Both the position numbers and the translations under genes were made by a program. 64,000 nucleotides of DNA from Cyclonatronum proteinivorum (GTDB lineage: Bacteria > Bacteroidota > Rhodothermia > Balneolales > Cyclonatronaceae). The DNA lies in contig NZ_CP027806.1 in the NCBI RefSeq assembly GCF_003353065.1, positions 2,190,501 to 2,254,500 on the forward strand, in the 5' to 3' direction. The notes beneath the pieces are model-generated. The model was given only the letters and a program-made list of their open reading frames with translations. It was not told the DNA's origin and searched no databases. Positions 17,575 through 26,922 of the stretch are shown piece by piece; position 1 is the stretch's first letter; every line of letters starts with the position of its first letter.

Positions 17575-19441
17575 GCGGCTGCAAAAATGCGGTAATAAAT
17601 AAGGATGAACGGTTTTCAGTCAAGCTTGTAAAATACGAAAAGCAACGCACCTATCGAAGCACAAACCGCTTTCATGCCCGGCTTATCAGCCCGCTTAACA
17701 ATTCCATATTTTTACTCCACACAACGGCACCGTAGTCCCGCAGGCTCTGTTTATGCGGGGGGATGCGTGCTGAGTCAGCACCACTAACGGATACTTATAC
17801 TACTTAAGGCAGCGCAGACCTATGTAGCAGCTTTCAGAGGCAAAACGCCCGCAGGCACTCGCAAAGCTGAGCCAGGCATGGAAATCGCCCGAGAAGATAT
17901 CCTGTAAGGGATTTTTTTAGTTGCCGTGCTGTCGAACCCCGGCACCAGAATTGAAGAAAAGCTACCCGGTTTCCGGCTTTAGCAGGGTGATCATCACGCG
18001 GTCAGAAAAGTGCTGTTATTGGACGACTTATTCGGAGATAAGCCAGCTTAAATCAAGCTGCCCTGTAGGATGAAGCAGTACAAAAACAAGGGAAGTAATC
18101 GTACGCGAGCTTGACGAAACCAGTGCCTTCGGGTAATCCATCCTGAGGTCGGGCCGAATAGCCGTTAACGCAGGGCTGTAATTGCGGCGGTGTGCAAAAT
18201 CATGGAATGGGTTTCCAACCGGCATTTCCGCGAAGTCGGACCGCAGCATGATTCAGAGCTGCCTTAGCAGAGGTGAAATGAGGCTCAGCCGCGCACACGC
18301 AACCTGCTCCGCCGGGGTTATTTCATGCCGGTATTGCTCCGGTTTGGTGCGCACACAGGGTTTGCCAAGCCGGCTGCTGAAAACCAGATTTGCACGGGAG
18401 TCTTCCGGCTGCTCAAAAATACTATTTTTATATTCGTGCCCTGCTGCTTTCGAAATTCAGGATTTGGGGATTGAAAACATGCTCAACGTTCAGGATAAGC
18501 ATCGGTCTGAGACCTCACTAATTGAGACTTCTACTTTCCGGGAAGATGCTGTTTTTTTGTCTGCTCAAAAATGAGACATAAACAAGTCAAAAATTATTCA
18601 AAGTCAGTTCAAAGACAGGTAAAAAATGTCTTTGATACGTCTTTGACCTGTGTTTGATTTGTATTTATAGCGAATCAAAGAGGCGGATGTATCAGGTTCA
18701 GCTGCAGAGTTCAAAATCCTTAAACAAAAAGAAGGATAAAAAAAATATCAGGTTCGGGTCGTAGTTGGGTCAAGGTCGGGTCATGCTTTGCAGAGCCTGC
18801 TGTATGGGTTCGGGTAAACAGGGGCGGCTCCGCTTGGGTACAAATGCATACCCGAAGGATACCAAAGCGAAACAAGAAGGTGATCTACACAGAGTTCAGT
18901 GAGGTTAAGGGTGCACTTGCCACAGAATCGGTACACATTCTCATTTGTCAAAAAAAAATTAAAGGATTACGCCTGGAAGTATGCCTGATAATTATTGCTC
19001 ATATCACGATTTTTTGTAAAAAAGGACTGCTTGATAGCTCACTTATGATCAGGCTGATGGGTGATTCGTCCCAAGAGAAAAAAAGACAGCTGAGAATTCT
19101 GCGTGTATGGTTTTCAAGCTCGAAATAATTTTGCGGTCAATTCGGAGGAGTACCTTCTTCTTTTTTTTGAACCGTAATTTGGGCGCTAATGTGGGTCAGT
19201 CCTAAAAATTACCTTGTGGAAGTAGGTCGGTCTGCCTTATATTGGCTGACTAATTAAAAAAGAGTGTGTTCTTTATTTTGTTGCCTTATTCGTTGCTATC
19301 GCAATCTTTTTGCTGTTTGAAGGATAGATCGATTAAGATCAAGTACTTCAAAAATAAGTGCCAAAAAGCACAATTTTTGAGCGAAAAAGCTCCAAAAGCA
19401 GCCTGCGCAACAGGCATCAAAAAAAAGTAGTTTAGTGCAAT
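17575..19441. other. Gene-poor region, 1.87 kb
   Basis: Open frames such as 18028-18249 (minus), 18182-18574 (plus) and 18844-19128 (plus) have no recognisable family, unusual composition and no ribosome-binding signal, so I do not call them genes. The segment holds a TCAAAGAC/GTCTTTGA inverted repeat around 18608-18636 and several GGGTC-rich direct repeats at about 18745-18800. Three tiny hairpins lie just upstream of the tRNA. Confidence 0.5.
19357..19420 (+). other. Three consecutive short hairpins upstream of tRNA-Leu
   Basis: GTGC-CAAAAA-GCAC, GAGC-GAAAAA-GCTC and GCCTG-CGCAA-CAGGC follow one another with short A-rich linkers, and an A8 run ends the series. They could be processing or termination signals in the tRNA precursor. 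No known RNA family was recognised. Confidence 0.4.
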
Positions 19442-19528
19442 GCCGCTGTGGTGGAATTGGTAGACACGTTGGACTTAAAATCCAATGGAGCTTAAAACTC
19501 CGTACCGGTTCGAGTCCGGTCAGCGGTA
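19442..19528 (+). tRNA. tRNA-Leu (anticodon UAA)
   Basis: The 87-base class II tRNA has the acceptor pair GCCGCTG/CAGCGGT (one G-U pair). Its D-arm is TGGTGGAATTGGTAGACACG. The anticodon arm is TTGGA-CTTAAAA-TCCAA, with TAA at 19476-19478. A long variable arm follows, then the T arm CCGGTTCGAGTCCGG. The discriminator is A, as in leucine tRNAs, and CCA is not encoded. It reads UUA and UUG codons. Confidence 0.97.
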
Positions 19529-19531
19529 CAG

Positions 19532-19569
19532 AAAGCCCTGTAAGTCATTGATTTGCAGGGCTTTTTTTG
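19532..19569 (+). terminator. Rho-independent terminator of tRNA-Leu
   Basis: AAAGCCCTG and CAGGGCTTT pair with a short loop and a following T run, starting 4 bases after the tRNA. Confidence 0.88.
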
Positions 19570-19679
19570 TGGCAGGTACAAATAAGGGGGGCGGGTGGTG
19601 ATGGAATATTTTATCGGTTTGCCAAGCGCATCATCCTACTGCAGACGCTACACCCGTTATGAACTCCGGACTTTAACCC

Positions 19680-19718
19680 AAAAAGGCCGACGCTCCCGGT
19701 GGAGGTCAGCCTTTTTTG
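19680..19718 (-). terminator. Terminator downstream of the FadL-like gene
   Basis: AAAAAGGCCGAC and GTCAGCCTTTTTT form a nearly perfect stem with A/T runs on both sides, so it can act in both directions. It lies 45 bp beyond the minus-strand FadL-like stop. Confidence 0.75.
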
Positions 19719-19762
19719 GTGTAAGAGGGTTGTTCGTTTTGCGCTTTAGCGGAGCAAGCTTA

Positions 19763-21079
19763 TCAGAAGCGGTAGCCTACAGATACGCCGGGGATGAAGG
19801 CGTTGGTCTGGAACTTGCCGATGGGCACGACGGAAGGGGTGCCTTCAGCGGAAGCGTTTTGTATGTTTTGTTCCCGCTCGAAAGAGGTGATGAAGAGGAG
19901 GGAGGCGTTTAGGTCGAGGTTTTCAATCAGCTCGAAGCCCAGACCCGCGGTGATGCCGTAGCGGTGTACATCAGGGGTTTCGGGGGTAATGAAGCCGCGG
20001 GATACGGGCGACTGATCAATATAGGTGCCAAGACGGAGCTGCAGGCGGCTTGTTGCATCGTATTCTGCACCAACGCGCAGGGAGAAGGAATCGCGGAAAT
20101 TACGCGGCTCATCAGAATCCTGCAGGGCAGGGGTGTTGGTTTCGAAATCGAAGGCGAGGCTTTCGTAAGCGCTCCAGAACGTCAGGTTGAAATCAATGGC
20201 AAGCCGCATGACGTCAGAGGCGCGGATACCGGTACCAATGCTGAGTACGGCAGGCAGCGGCAGGCTTGCATCAAAGGTATTGCCTTCCGGAAACAGCTGC
20301 TGAGCCGCAGCTTCGGGTACGGTTTCGGGCAGGGTGAAGATCGCGTCGCCGCCGTCAAGGTCCATGTTAATTCTTGAGCGGTACGACACACCTACGCTAA
20401 ACGCGCTATTGTGCTGATAATAAACCCCTACGTTGTAGCCAAAAGCGGTCGTTGTGCCGTCAAGCTCAATTTCAAGGGGTACCGGATTCGGGATACCCAG
20501 CTGACTCAGGTCAATATCCGGGTTGCGCTGCAGGTTGACCGATCCGATCGCATAAATAAGGCCTGCACCTACGCTGAGGCGCTCGCTGAGCTGATAGCTC
20601 ACGGTAGGCTGTATGTAAATTGCGGAAAGGGAAATGTTGGTGAGCAGACCGCGGTAGAGCCAGTTATCGTCCCATTCAATAGAGTTGCCGTATGGGGTGT
20701 ACACGCCGAGTCCGGCTTTGAGTCCGTTCAGCCCGGTGTCGAATCCGGCATAGACGGAAAACGGGGTGCGGACATTGCGAATCGTTTTTTCTTCGATTTC
20801 ACCCGGCAGTACCGGCAGCAGGTCCGGACCGGTGCGGAAGGTTGTGTTGAGGAAGGTTGCGCTTGTTCCAAACAGCAGGCCGTTGCCGTCCACAAAGGAC
20901 ATCCCGCCGGGATTCATGGAAATGGTCGCATAATCGAGGGCAAGTCCGGTTCCGGTGTGGGCCATCCCGATTTGGCGCTGCCCAAACAGGTTGAGCTGAT
21001 AGCCTCCGGCAAAGAGTTCAGATGCCGAAAAACAGGTGAGAAGGATGATAAGCGAAAAGGATTTGAGAGTCGTTTTCAT
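19763..21079 (-). CDS. OmpP1/FadL family outer-membrane transport protein
   Basis: The preferred start, ATG at 21077-21079, gives 438 residues beginning with a signal peptide (MKTTLKSFSLIILLTCFSAS..FAGG). The longer open frame to 21193 adds a hydrophilic leader and is rejected; GGAG lies upstream of the chosen ATG. The mature N-terminus GYQLNLFGQRQIGMAHTGTGLALDYATISMNPGGMSF is the classic FadL/TodX pattern. It is followed by 14 or so amphipathic strands and a C-terminal aromatic residue (SVGYRF). Family members let hydrophobic compounds such as long-chain fatty acids or aromatic hydrocarbons cross the outer membrane; the substrate here is unknown. It appears monocistronic and ends at a hairpin. 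Confidence 0.9.
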   Translation of the reverse strand: MKTTLKSFSLIILLTCFSASELFAGGYQLNLFGQRQIGMAHTGTGLALDYATISMNPGGMSFVDGNGLLFGTSATFLNTTFRTGPDLLPVLPGEIEEKTIRNVRTPFSVYAGFDTGLNGLKAGLGVYTPYGNSIEWDDNWLYRGLLTNISLSAIYIQPTVSYQLSERLSVGAGLIYAIGSVNLQRNPDIDLSQLGIPNPVPLEIELDGTTTAFGYNVGVYYQHNSAFSVGVSYRSRINMDLDGGDAIFTLPETVPEAAAQQLFPEGNTFDASLPLPAVLSIGTGIRASDVMRLAIDFNLTFWSAYESLAFDFETNTPALQDSDEPRNFRDSFSLRVGAEYDATSRLQLRLGTYIDQSPVSRGFITPETPDVHRYGITAGLGFELIENLDLNASLLFITSFEREQNIQNASAEGTPSVVPIGKFQTNAFIPGVSVGYRF

Positions 21080-21664
21080 GAGCTGCTCCGTTATCAAATA
21101 TTTTTTTACAGAAGCATGCCCGGTCATTTTGCGGGTAGCGTTATGTTTTAGAAGCTTCCCGCTTGCGTTCAGGCGTTGAAGCCGTACCTGCAAAAAACCG
21201 GGTACAACGCCTTTTTTTTGGGGCTGTTCGGAGGTTTGAAGGATGGATACGGATTCATAAGTCGATTAGCCGGGCCGTCTGTTTAGTGAAGGTTAAGGTA
21301 TAAAGCGTAGGTTTGCGGAAGGTTTACCATCTAACCGGAAGGGCTTTGCTTGCCCCGACGGATTCAGAATCGAAAGCTGCCGTGTTAAAATGATTCTTTA
21401 TTCTCAGGCAAATCAGGTCGCATTGCATACCGGATGAGCCCTGCAAAAACTTAGATTTTTGCTATGCTTAAAGGTAAGAAACACGGCCTTGCGGGTAAAC
21501 GGTAGGGGTTTTAAAAGATGTTTCCATATTCAAATATGTTACTTAGATTTTAACATTTCGCAGTGTGACCCAATGTATATATAAGCGGGAATTTGCTTAG
21601 GATGGTTACAGCCCTAATCTTTATTAGCCGGATTTTCTAACACATCATTCGGGTGAAAACCTGT
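21080..21664. other. Intergenic region, 585 bp, no gene seen
   Basis: This should include the promoter of the FadL-like gene and the 3' flank of xseA. It is AT-rich around 21480-21600. No repeat of the window's families, structured RNA or coding frame was recognised. Confidence 0.45.
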
Positions 21665-22864
21665 TCATCTCGAAACCCGCGCATCATGCCATTCAATGGA
21701 AAACGGTTTGTCGGTTTCAAAAGCGGAGGCCTGTTTTACCCACGTATTCTCCTGCCAAATCCGCGTGTAGCCTTGCTCGAGGGCGATGTTGGGATTCAGT
21801 TCGCGCAGTCTCGCGTTGAGCTTTTCATACTGGGAGCGGGCTTTGAGCAGCCGCATTTCGGTAAGCGAGAGGCTGCGGCTGGAAAGATGGGCTACCTGTG
21901 CATGATGGCGCTTCAGCTTGTCCAAAACCGCATGAAGCGCATGCGTTCTGCCGAGTGCCTGCACGTGATTTTTGAGCCGGTCAATCCGCTGTGTGATGGT
22001 GCGGTGCAGTTTTTCATGCTGCATATCAAGGGTGAAGCGCAGATCATTGATGTCCGGCACGAGCAGGGCAACAGCCTGAGTTGGGGTAGCAGCCCGAAGG
22101 TCTGCTACAAAATCAGCGATCGTAAAATCGGTTTCGTGCCCCACCGCGCTCACCGTCGGTATCGGGCTTGCGAACAGTGCCCGCGCCACGGCTTCCTCGT
22201 TAAATGGCCACAAATCCTCCAGTGAACCGCCGCCACGGGTTATAATCAGGATATCCACGTTGCCGCGCGTACTGAACCATTCGATCCCGCGCACAATTTC
22301 GCCCGCGGCCTGTACCCCCTGCACGGCCGCATGATGCACCATTAGGGTCACCAGCGGGTATCGTTTTTGGAAGGTGGAAATGATATCCTGCAGGGCAGCT
22401 CCCTGCGCGGAGGTCACAATGCCAATACGCCGTGGCAACCGCGGCATCTTTTTTTTGTGGGAGGGATGAAAAAGTCCTTCCGCTTGTAATTTCTGCTTGA
22501 GCTGTTCAAAAGCCTGCTGAAGCGCGCCAAGCCCGGCCTGTTTGGCCGACCTCACAATGAACTGATACCGCCCGTGCGGCGCATATACCTGCACATCCCC
22601 GGTAAGGGTCACCAATTGCCCGTGCGCGAGCCGGAACCCCAGTCGCTGCACCGTGGAGCGCCACATCACGCACGGCAGCTGCGCCTTATCGTCCTTCAGC
22701 GTAAAATAAACATGACCTGCCGAGCTTTGCTGCGGCTTGCTCACCTCACCCTCAACCTGCGTATCCTGAAAGGAAGCTTCCAGCAAATCTTTGATGAGCA
22801 TCGTAAGTTCAGAAACGCCCGGTACCTTGGGGGCGGGCTGAGAAAACAAATCAGGAGCTTGCAT
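21665..22864 (-). CDS. xseA: Exodeoxyribonuclease VII large subunit
   Basis: The 399-residue protein has an N-terminal OB-fold DNA-binding domain (VEGEVSKPQQSSAGHVYFTLKD and the MWRST segment) and the catalytic domain with PRLPRRIGIVTSAQGAALQDI. The downstream ITRGGGSLEDLWPFNEEAVARALFASPIPTVSAVGHETD motif is also present. ExoVII degrades single-stranded DNA to oligonucleotides. The small subunit gene xseB is not adjacent. The C-terminal coiled-coil region is shorter than in E. coli XseA (456 residues). Repeat island 1 lies directly upstream. Confidence 0.95.
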   Translation of the reverse strand: MQAPDLFSQPAPKVPGVSELTMLIKDLLEASFQDTQVEGEVSKPQQSSAGHVYFTLKDDKAQLPCVMWRSTVQRLGFRLAHGQLVTLTGDVQVYAPHGRYQFIVRSAKQAGLGALQQAFEQLKQKLQAEGLFHPSHKKKMPRLPRRIGIVTSAQGAALQDIISTFQKRYPLVTLMVHHAAVQGVQAAGEIVRGIEWFSTRGNVDILIITRGGGSLEDLWPFNEEAVARALFASPIPTVSAVGHETDFTIADFVADLRAATPTQAVALLVPDINDLRFTLDMQHEKLHRTITQRIDRLKNHVQALGRTHALHAVLDKLKRHHAQVAHLSSRSLSLTEMRLLKARSQYEKLNARLRELNPNIALEQGYTRIWQENTWVKQASAFETDKPFSIEWHDARVSR

Positions 22865-23026
22865 AGCAGGCAGTTGAAATCAGTGTGATAGAATTAAGAT
22901 TGATGCCGAAAATAGGCAAATTGCTGCGGATTTTTCGAACGCGGATTTACTTGGTACGCTTAGCAACACGGAAAAACACCAACCGCTCGGATCAGCGCAA
23001 TAAATAATACCCACAACCTTACCATA

Positions 23027-23120
23027 GCCATGAAAGGGCGACATCCCAAAGCCCGGGGTGCCAACCCCGGGACTGCGGCCCAACAAGATCGGAGCCCTGT
23101 AAGGGCGGCATAACATCGGG
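23027..23120 (+). repeat. Triple-hairpin core, copy 1
   Basis: The first hairpin is degenerate (CCATGAAAGGGC). The second is CCCGGGGT-GCCA-ACCCCGGG (23052-23071). The third is GCCCTGTAAGGGC followed by GGCATAACATCGGG. Confidence 0.85.
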
Positions 23121-23344
23121 AGTTTGTTTAGCATGCCATCTTCGAACCCTACATGCGCTTTTCGGATATAGCTGGTAATTTGCGACCGAAGTCATATCCA
23201 CCTTGCTCCTTCCTTTCACAGCCAATCAGCTTGCACCGAAATCCACAGGCTTCGACCACCACTCCCACACCCCGGCCCGGTGGCATTGGGGCTTTGAAAG
23301 GGATTGGATGCTGTTCGGGCTTCATGGCCATTTAAACGCTTCTA

Positions 23345-23595
23345 CCGGGGCCACCCCTCTCGAGAGGGGAATTGGGAAGCCCTGTGTTAACAATTCTTTC
23401 GGGGTCGTATTGGCATTGTTTTTTTGGGCTTCAAAGTTCTGAGACGCCGCGGTGCCAAACTCCCCTCTCGAGAGGGGAATTGGAAAGCTCTGTGTTAATA
23501 ATACTTTCGGGGCCTTATTTGCATTGTTTTTTTTAGGCTTCAAATTCCTGAAACGTCACGGTGCCAAACTCCCCTCTCGAGAGGGGTGGCCCCGG
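23345..23595. repeat. Inverted-repeat cassette with tandem 109-bp units
   Basis: Perfect 25-bp inverted repeats (23345-23369 and 23571-23595) bound the cassette; each joins CCGGGGCCA to the palindrome CCCCTCTCGAGAGGGG. A third copy of the palindrome sits at 23462-23477. The two intervals of about 93 bp between palindromes are themselves direct repeats (both carry ATTGG, GTGTTAA, TTTCGGGG, GCATTGTTTTTTT, GGTGCCAAACT), so this is a tandem array of a 109-bp unit. Confidence 0.85.
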
Positions 23596-23762
23596 GAAAG
23601 ATGTTATCAGCGGCATGATGCCGGAAACAGCTAAAATGATAAAACAACCCAGATGGTGTCGGGTCGGGGTGTGACCGCCCAAATACCGGAATTTACCTCC
23701 TTACGCCACGGGAAAAAACGCGCACAGAGATCAGGGCAAAATTATGTACCACAACCCAACCC

Positions 23763-23859
23763 AGCCCTGAAAGGGCGGCATATCAAAGCCCGGGGTGCCA
23801 ACCCCGGGACTGCGGCCCAACAAGATCGGAGCCCTGAAGGGGCGGCATACTATCGGGAG
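23763..23859 (+). repeat. Triple-hairpin core, copy 2
   Basis: GCCCTGAAAGGGC, CCCGGGGT-GCCA-ACCCCGGG and GCCCTGAAGGGGC occur in order with the same linkers as copy 1 (GGGACTGCGGCCCAACAAGATCG type). A half copy, CCCTGAAGGGGCGGCATAAC, recurs near 24168. Confidence 0.88.
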
Positions 23860-24595
23860 TATGTTTCGCCTATATTCTTCGAAACTTGCACGCGCATTGC
23901 GTATACAGCCGGTAATTTACCATCGAAGCCGCACCCGTACCGCTCCTTCCATTCACAGCCAATCAGCTTGCACCGAAACCCACGGGCTTTGACCATCACT
24001 CCCACACCCCGGCCCGCCGGCATTGGGACGTTTAAAGGGATTGTATGCTGTTCGGACTTCATGGCCATTTAAACGCTTCTACCGGGGCCACCCCTCTCAA
24101 GAGGGGAGTTTTTTATCCCAAATAATAACAGTATGATAACCTAAAAATGGCAAACTGACAAAATCCCTGAAGGGGCGGCATAACATCGGGGGGGGATTTG
24201 CCGGGTATGTTCGAATTGTGTGCGGATAGGGCTGCTAATTTTGTTTACGGAGTCTCATCAGCCTCCTTTTTTCCTTTCATGACTTATCAGCTTGCACCGA
24301 AACCCACGGGCTTCGACCACATCTCCACACCCCGGCCCGCGGGCATTGGGGCGTTGGAAAGGTTCAAAAGCAATAAAACTTCACCAACCCTATCACACTC
24401 ATACAGGGGCCACCCCTCTCGAGAGGGGAATTGTTTAGCCCTGTTTTAAAAATACTTTTGGGGCCTTATTGCATTGTTTTTTTTGGCTTCAATGTATTGA
24501 TACGCCACAGTGCTACACTCCAATCCAAGAGAGGGGTGGGCAATCGGAGAATGAATTCGATCTATGAAATCCGTCCCCACTGAGGGTGCTTGTTT

Positions 24596-24690
24596 CGAAG
24601 AAAAAAAGCAACGCATTAATCTTCGATTTGGGATCCCGGATTTTACCCGGAAGCCCTTGATGTTCTCTGAGTTTTACCCAAAAAATAAAA
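24596..24690 (-). repeat. Dispersed ~95-bp intergenic repeat, copy 3
   Basis: On the minus strand: TTTTTTGGGTAAAACTCAGA, GAACATCAAGGGCTTCC, GGGATCCCAAATCGAAGAT, GCGTTGCTTTTTTTC. It lies just downstream of the tdh stop. Confidence 0.8.
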
Positions 24691-24735
24691 GTGCTGCGGC
24701 ATGGGCAGGCAGCGGGGCTTCCGGGGGAGGTGTGG

Positions 24736-25686
24736 TTACTGGGGTTGCCAGTGTTCGGGGATGCGGTTGAGCATCTCGGCGGTCATGGCGGGGAGGTCGT
24801 AGGCGGGTTGCCAGCCCCAGTCGGCGCGGGCGATGGCGTCGTCTATGCTGTTGGGCCAGGAATCGGCGATTTGCTGGCGGTAATCGGGATTATAGCTGAT
24901 TTCGAAGGCGGGCAGCTGTTGTTGGATGGAGGCGGCGATTTCTGCCGGGGTGAAGCTCATGGCGCCGAGGTTGTAGCTGGTGCGGATCGTAATGCGATCT
25001 GCCGGGGCGTTCATGAGATCGATGGTGGCTTTGACGGCATCATCCATGTACATCATGGGCAGGCGGGTGTCGGGGCCAAGGAAGCATTCGAAGGGCTCGC
25101 TGGCGAGGGCTTTGTGGTAGATATCGACGGCGTAGTCGGTAGTGCCGCCGCCGGGCAGGGTTTTGTAGCCGATCAGGCCGGGATAGCGCAGGCTGCGGAC
25201 ATCTACGCCGAAGGTGCGGTGATAGTAGGCGCACCATTGCTCGCCGGTGAGTTTGTTGATGCCGTACACCGTAGTCGGGTTGCAGGGGCTGTTCTGCGGG
25301 GTGTTGTCGGAATCAGCGTCCGGACCGAAAACGGCGATGGAGCTTGGCCAGAAGACGCGCTCAAGCTTGTGGTCGCGCGCGATATTGAGGATGTGGTGCA
25401 GGCTGCCGATGTTAAGCTTGCGCGCGAGCGGGATGTCCTTTTCGGCGCGGGCCGAGAGCAGGGCTGCGAGGTGATAAATCTGCGTGATGCCGTGCCGCTT
25501 CACACAATCGAGAATGGCGGCCTCGTCGGTGACGTCGAGGATTTCGAAAGGTCCGTTTTTGAGCTCGCCTTCAGGCTCACGGATGTCCGTGGCAATGACG
25601 GCTTCCGTGCCGAGTTCGGCCCTGAGTTTTGATATTATTTCTACCCCAAGCTGACCGGCAGCGCCGGTGAACAGTATTTTTTTCAT
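24736..25686 (-). CDS. tdh: L-threonine 3-dehydrogenase, short-chain (SDR/epimerase-like) type
   Basis: The 316-residue NAD-dependent enzyme is of the extended SDR type. It has the nucleotide loop FTGAAGQLGVEI at the N-terminus, NIGSLHHILNIARDHKLERVFWPSSIAVFG, and the catalytic Tyr-Lys pair in TVYGINKLTGE near residue 141. RYPGLIGYKTLPGGGTTDYAV is typical of the bacterial epimerase-like threonine dehydrogenase rather than UDP-sugar epimerases. It oxidises threonine to 2-amino-3-ketobutyrate. It follows kbl by about 45 bp on the same strand, whose product cleaves that unstable intermediate, so the assignment is supported by context. Confidence 0.88.
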   Translation of the reverse strand: MKKILFTGAAGQLGVEIISKLRAELGTEAVIATDIREPEGELKNGPFEILDVTDEAAILDCVKRHGITQIYHLAALLSARAEKDIPLARKLNIGSLHHILNIARDHKLERVFWPSSIAVFGPDADSDNTPQNSPCNPTTVYGINKLTGEQWCAYYHRTFGVDVRSLRYPGLIGYKTLPGGGTTDYAVDIYHKALASEPFECFLGPDTRLPMMYMDDAVKATIDLMNAPADRITIRTSYNLGAMSFTPAEIAASIQQQLPAFEISYNPDYRQQIADSWPNSIDDAIARADWGWQPAYDLPAMTAEMLNRIPEHWQPQ

Positions 25687-25731
25687 GTGTGATGAATGAA
25701 GAGTCGAATCAGTCAGTGGATTTTGTCACAA

Positions 25732-26922
25732 TCATTTGAGCACGCCAAGTTCTTTGCCGACTTCCGTGAAGGCCGCTATGGCGCGGTCGAGATGCTCCTG
25801 CTCGTGCACGGCAGAGATCTGTACGCGAATGCGCGCTTCACCTTTGGGCACGACGGGATAGTAGAAGCCGATCACGTAAATCCCTTTTTCGAGGAGGCGG
25901 GCGGCAAATTCCTGCGCAATTTTGGCGTCGTAAAGCATGATGGGCACGATGGGGTGCTCGCCGGGTTTGATGTCGAATCCGGCTTCGGTCATTTTGCTGC
26001 GGAAGTAGTGCGTGCTGTTTTCGAGCTTGTCGCGCAGCGCGGTGGTTTCGCTTAGGAGCTCGAGTACTTTGAGGGAAGCCCCGCAGATGGCCGGCGCGAG
26101 GGTGTTGGAAAACAGGTACGGACGTGAGCGCTGACGCAGCATGTCGATGATTTCCTGATGCGCGCAGGTGAAGCCGCCGAGGGCCCCGCCGAGGGCTTTG
26201 CCGAGGGTCCCGGTGATGATATCGACCCGGCCCATGACTTCCCGGTATTCGTGGACGCCGCGTCCGGTTTTGCCGATGAAGCCGGTGGAGTGGCATTCAT
26301 CGCTCATCACGAGCGCGTCGTATTTGTCGGCGAGATCGCAGATTTTGTCGAGCTGCGCGATGGTGCCGTCCATGGAAAACACGCCGTCTGTTACGATGAT
26401 GCGGCTTCGGGCGCCGGAGGCTTCCTTAAGCTTCTCTTCGAGGTCGGCCATGTCGTTGTGCTTGTAGCGGAAGCGCTGCGCCTTGCAGAGGCGTACGCCA
26501 TCAATGATGGACGCATGGTTGAGCTGATCGGAAATGATGGCGTCTTCTTTTTCGAAGAGGGGCTCAAACAAACCGCCGTTGGCGTCGAAAGCGGCGGCGT
26601 AGAGAATGGTGTCGTCAAAACCCAAAAACTCGGCCAGCTTTTGCTCAAGCTGTTTGTGGATGCTTTGCGTGCCGCAGATGAAGCGCACCGACGACATGCC
26701 GTAGCCGTATTCATCGATGGTGCGCTTGGCCTCTTCGATGACTTCGGGATGAGAAGAGAGTCCGAGGTAGTTGTTGGCGCAAAAGTTGAGCACCCCGTCC
26801 ATTTGGGTGGTTTGAATGGAGGCGCCCTGCGGCGTGGTAATAATCCGTTCGCTTTTGTAAAGCCCGTCGGATTTGATGCGGTTCAGTTCGTCAGAGAGGC
26901 GGATTTTGAGGGAACCGTACAT
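25732..26922 (-). CDS. kbl: Glycine C-acetyltransferase (2-amino-3-ketobutyrate CoA ligase)
   Basis: The 396-residue alpha-oxoamine synthase is PLP-dependent. It cleaves 2-amino-3-ketobutyrate with CoA to glycine and acetyl-CoA. Motifs are [16 protein letters not shown] at the N-terminus, the [20 protein letters not shown] segment (Asp and His contacting PLP) and the Schiff-base lysine in [17 protein letters not shown]. The length matches E. coli Kbl (398). The pair kbl-tdh makes a complete threonine-to-glycine route. It is first in the operon. Confidence 0.94.
   Translation of the reverse strand: MYGSLKIRLSDELNRIKSDGLYKSERIITTPQGASIQTTQMDGVLNFCANNYLGLSSHPEVIEEAKRTIDEYGYGMSSVRFICGTQSIHKQLEQKLAEFLGFDDTILYAAAFDANGGLFEPLFEKEDAIISDQLNHASIIDGVRLCKAQRFRYKHNDMADLEEKLKEASGARSRIIVTDGVFSMDGTIAQLDKICDLADKYDALVMSDECHSTGFIGKTGRGVHEYREVMGRVDIITGTLGKALGGALGGFTCAHQEIIDMLRQRSRPYLFSNTLAPAICGASLKVLELLSETTALRDKLENSTHYFRSKMTEAGFDIKPGEHPIVPIMLYDAKIAQEFAARLLEKGIYVIGFYYPVVPKGEARIRVQISAVHEQEHLDRAIAAFTEVGKELGVLK

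Larger units (their letters stand above)
22865..24735. repeat. Repeat island 1 (composite palindromic repeats)
   Basis: This 1.9-kb intergenic stretch between two minus-strand genes is filled from about 23020 to 24545 with two complete and one partial copy of the composite unit. The order is triple-hairpin core, a roughly 220-bp block ending in CCCACACCCCGGCCCG, then the CCCCTCTCGAGAGGGG palindrome and its tandem spacer. Short open frames on both strands are products of this repeat and are not called as genes. A copy of the 95-bp dispersed repeat ends the region. Confidence 0.85.

Noticed and set aside
18182-19128. Open frames 18182-18574 and 18844-19128 as genes
   Set aside because: No family resemblance, no ribosome-binding site and composition unlike neighbouring genes.
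22880-24072. Several 60-140 codon open frames in island 1
   Set aside because: They occur on both strands of palindromic repeats and have repeat-derived translations (for example PGVGTPG).
23340-24450. CRISPR-like spacing of the CCCCTCTCGAGAGGGG palindrome
   Set aside because: The intervals between palindromes are ~93 bp and homologous to each other, not unique spacers; no cas gene is present and copies are spread over three islands.
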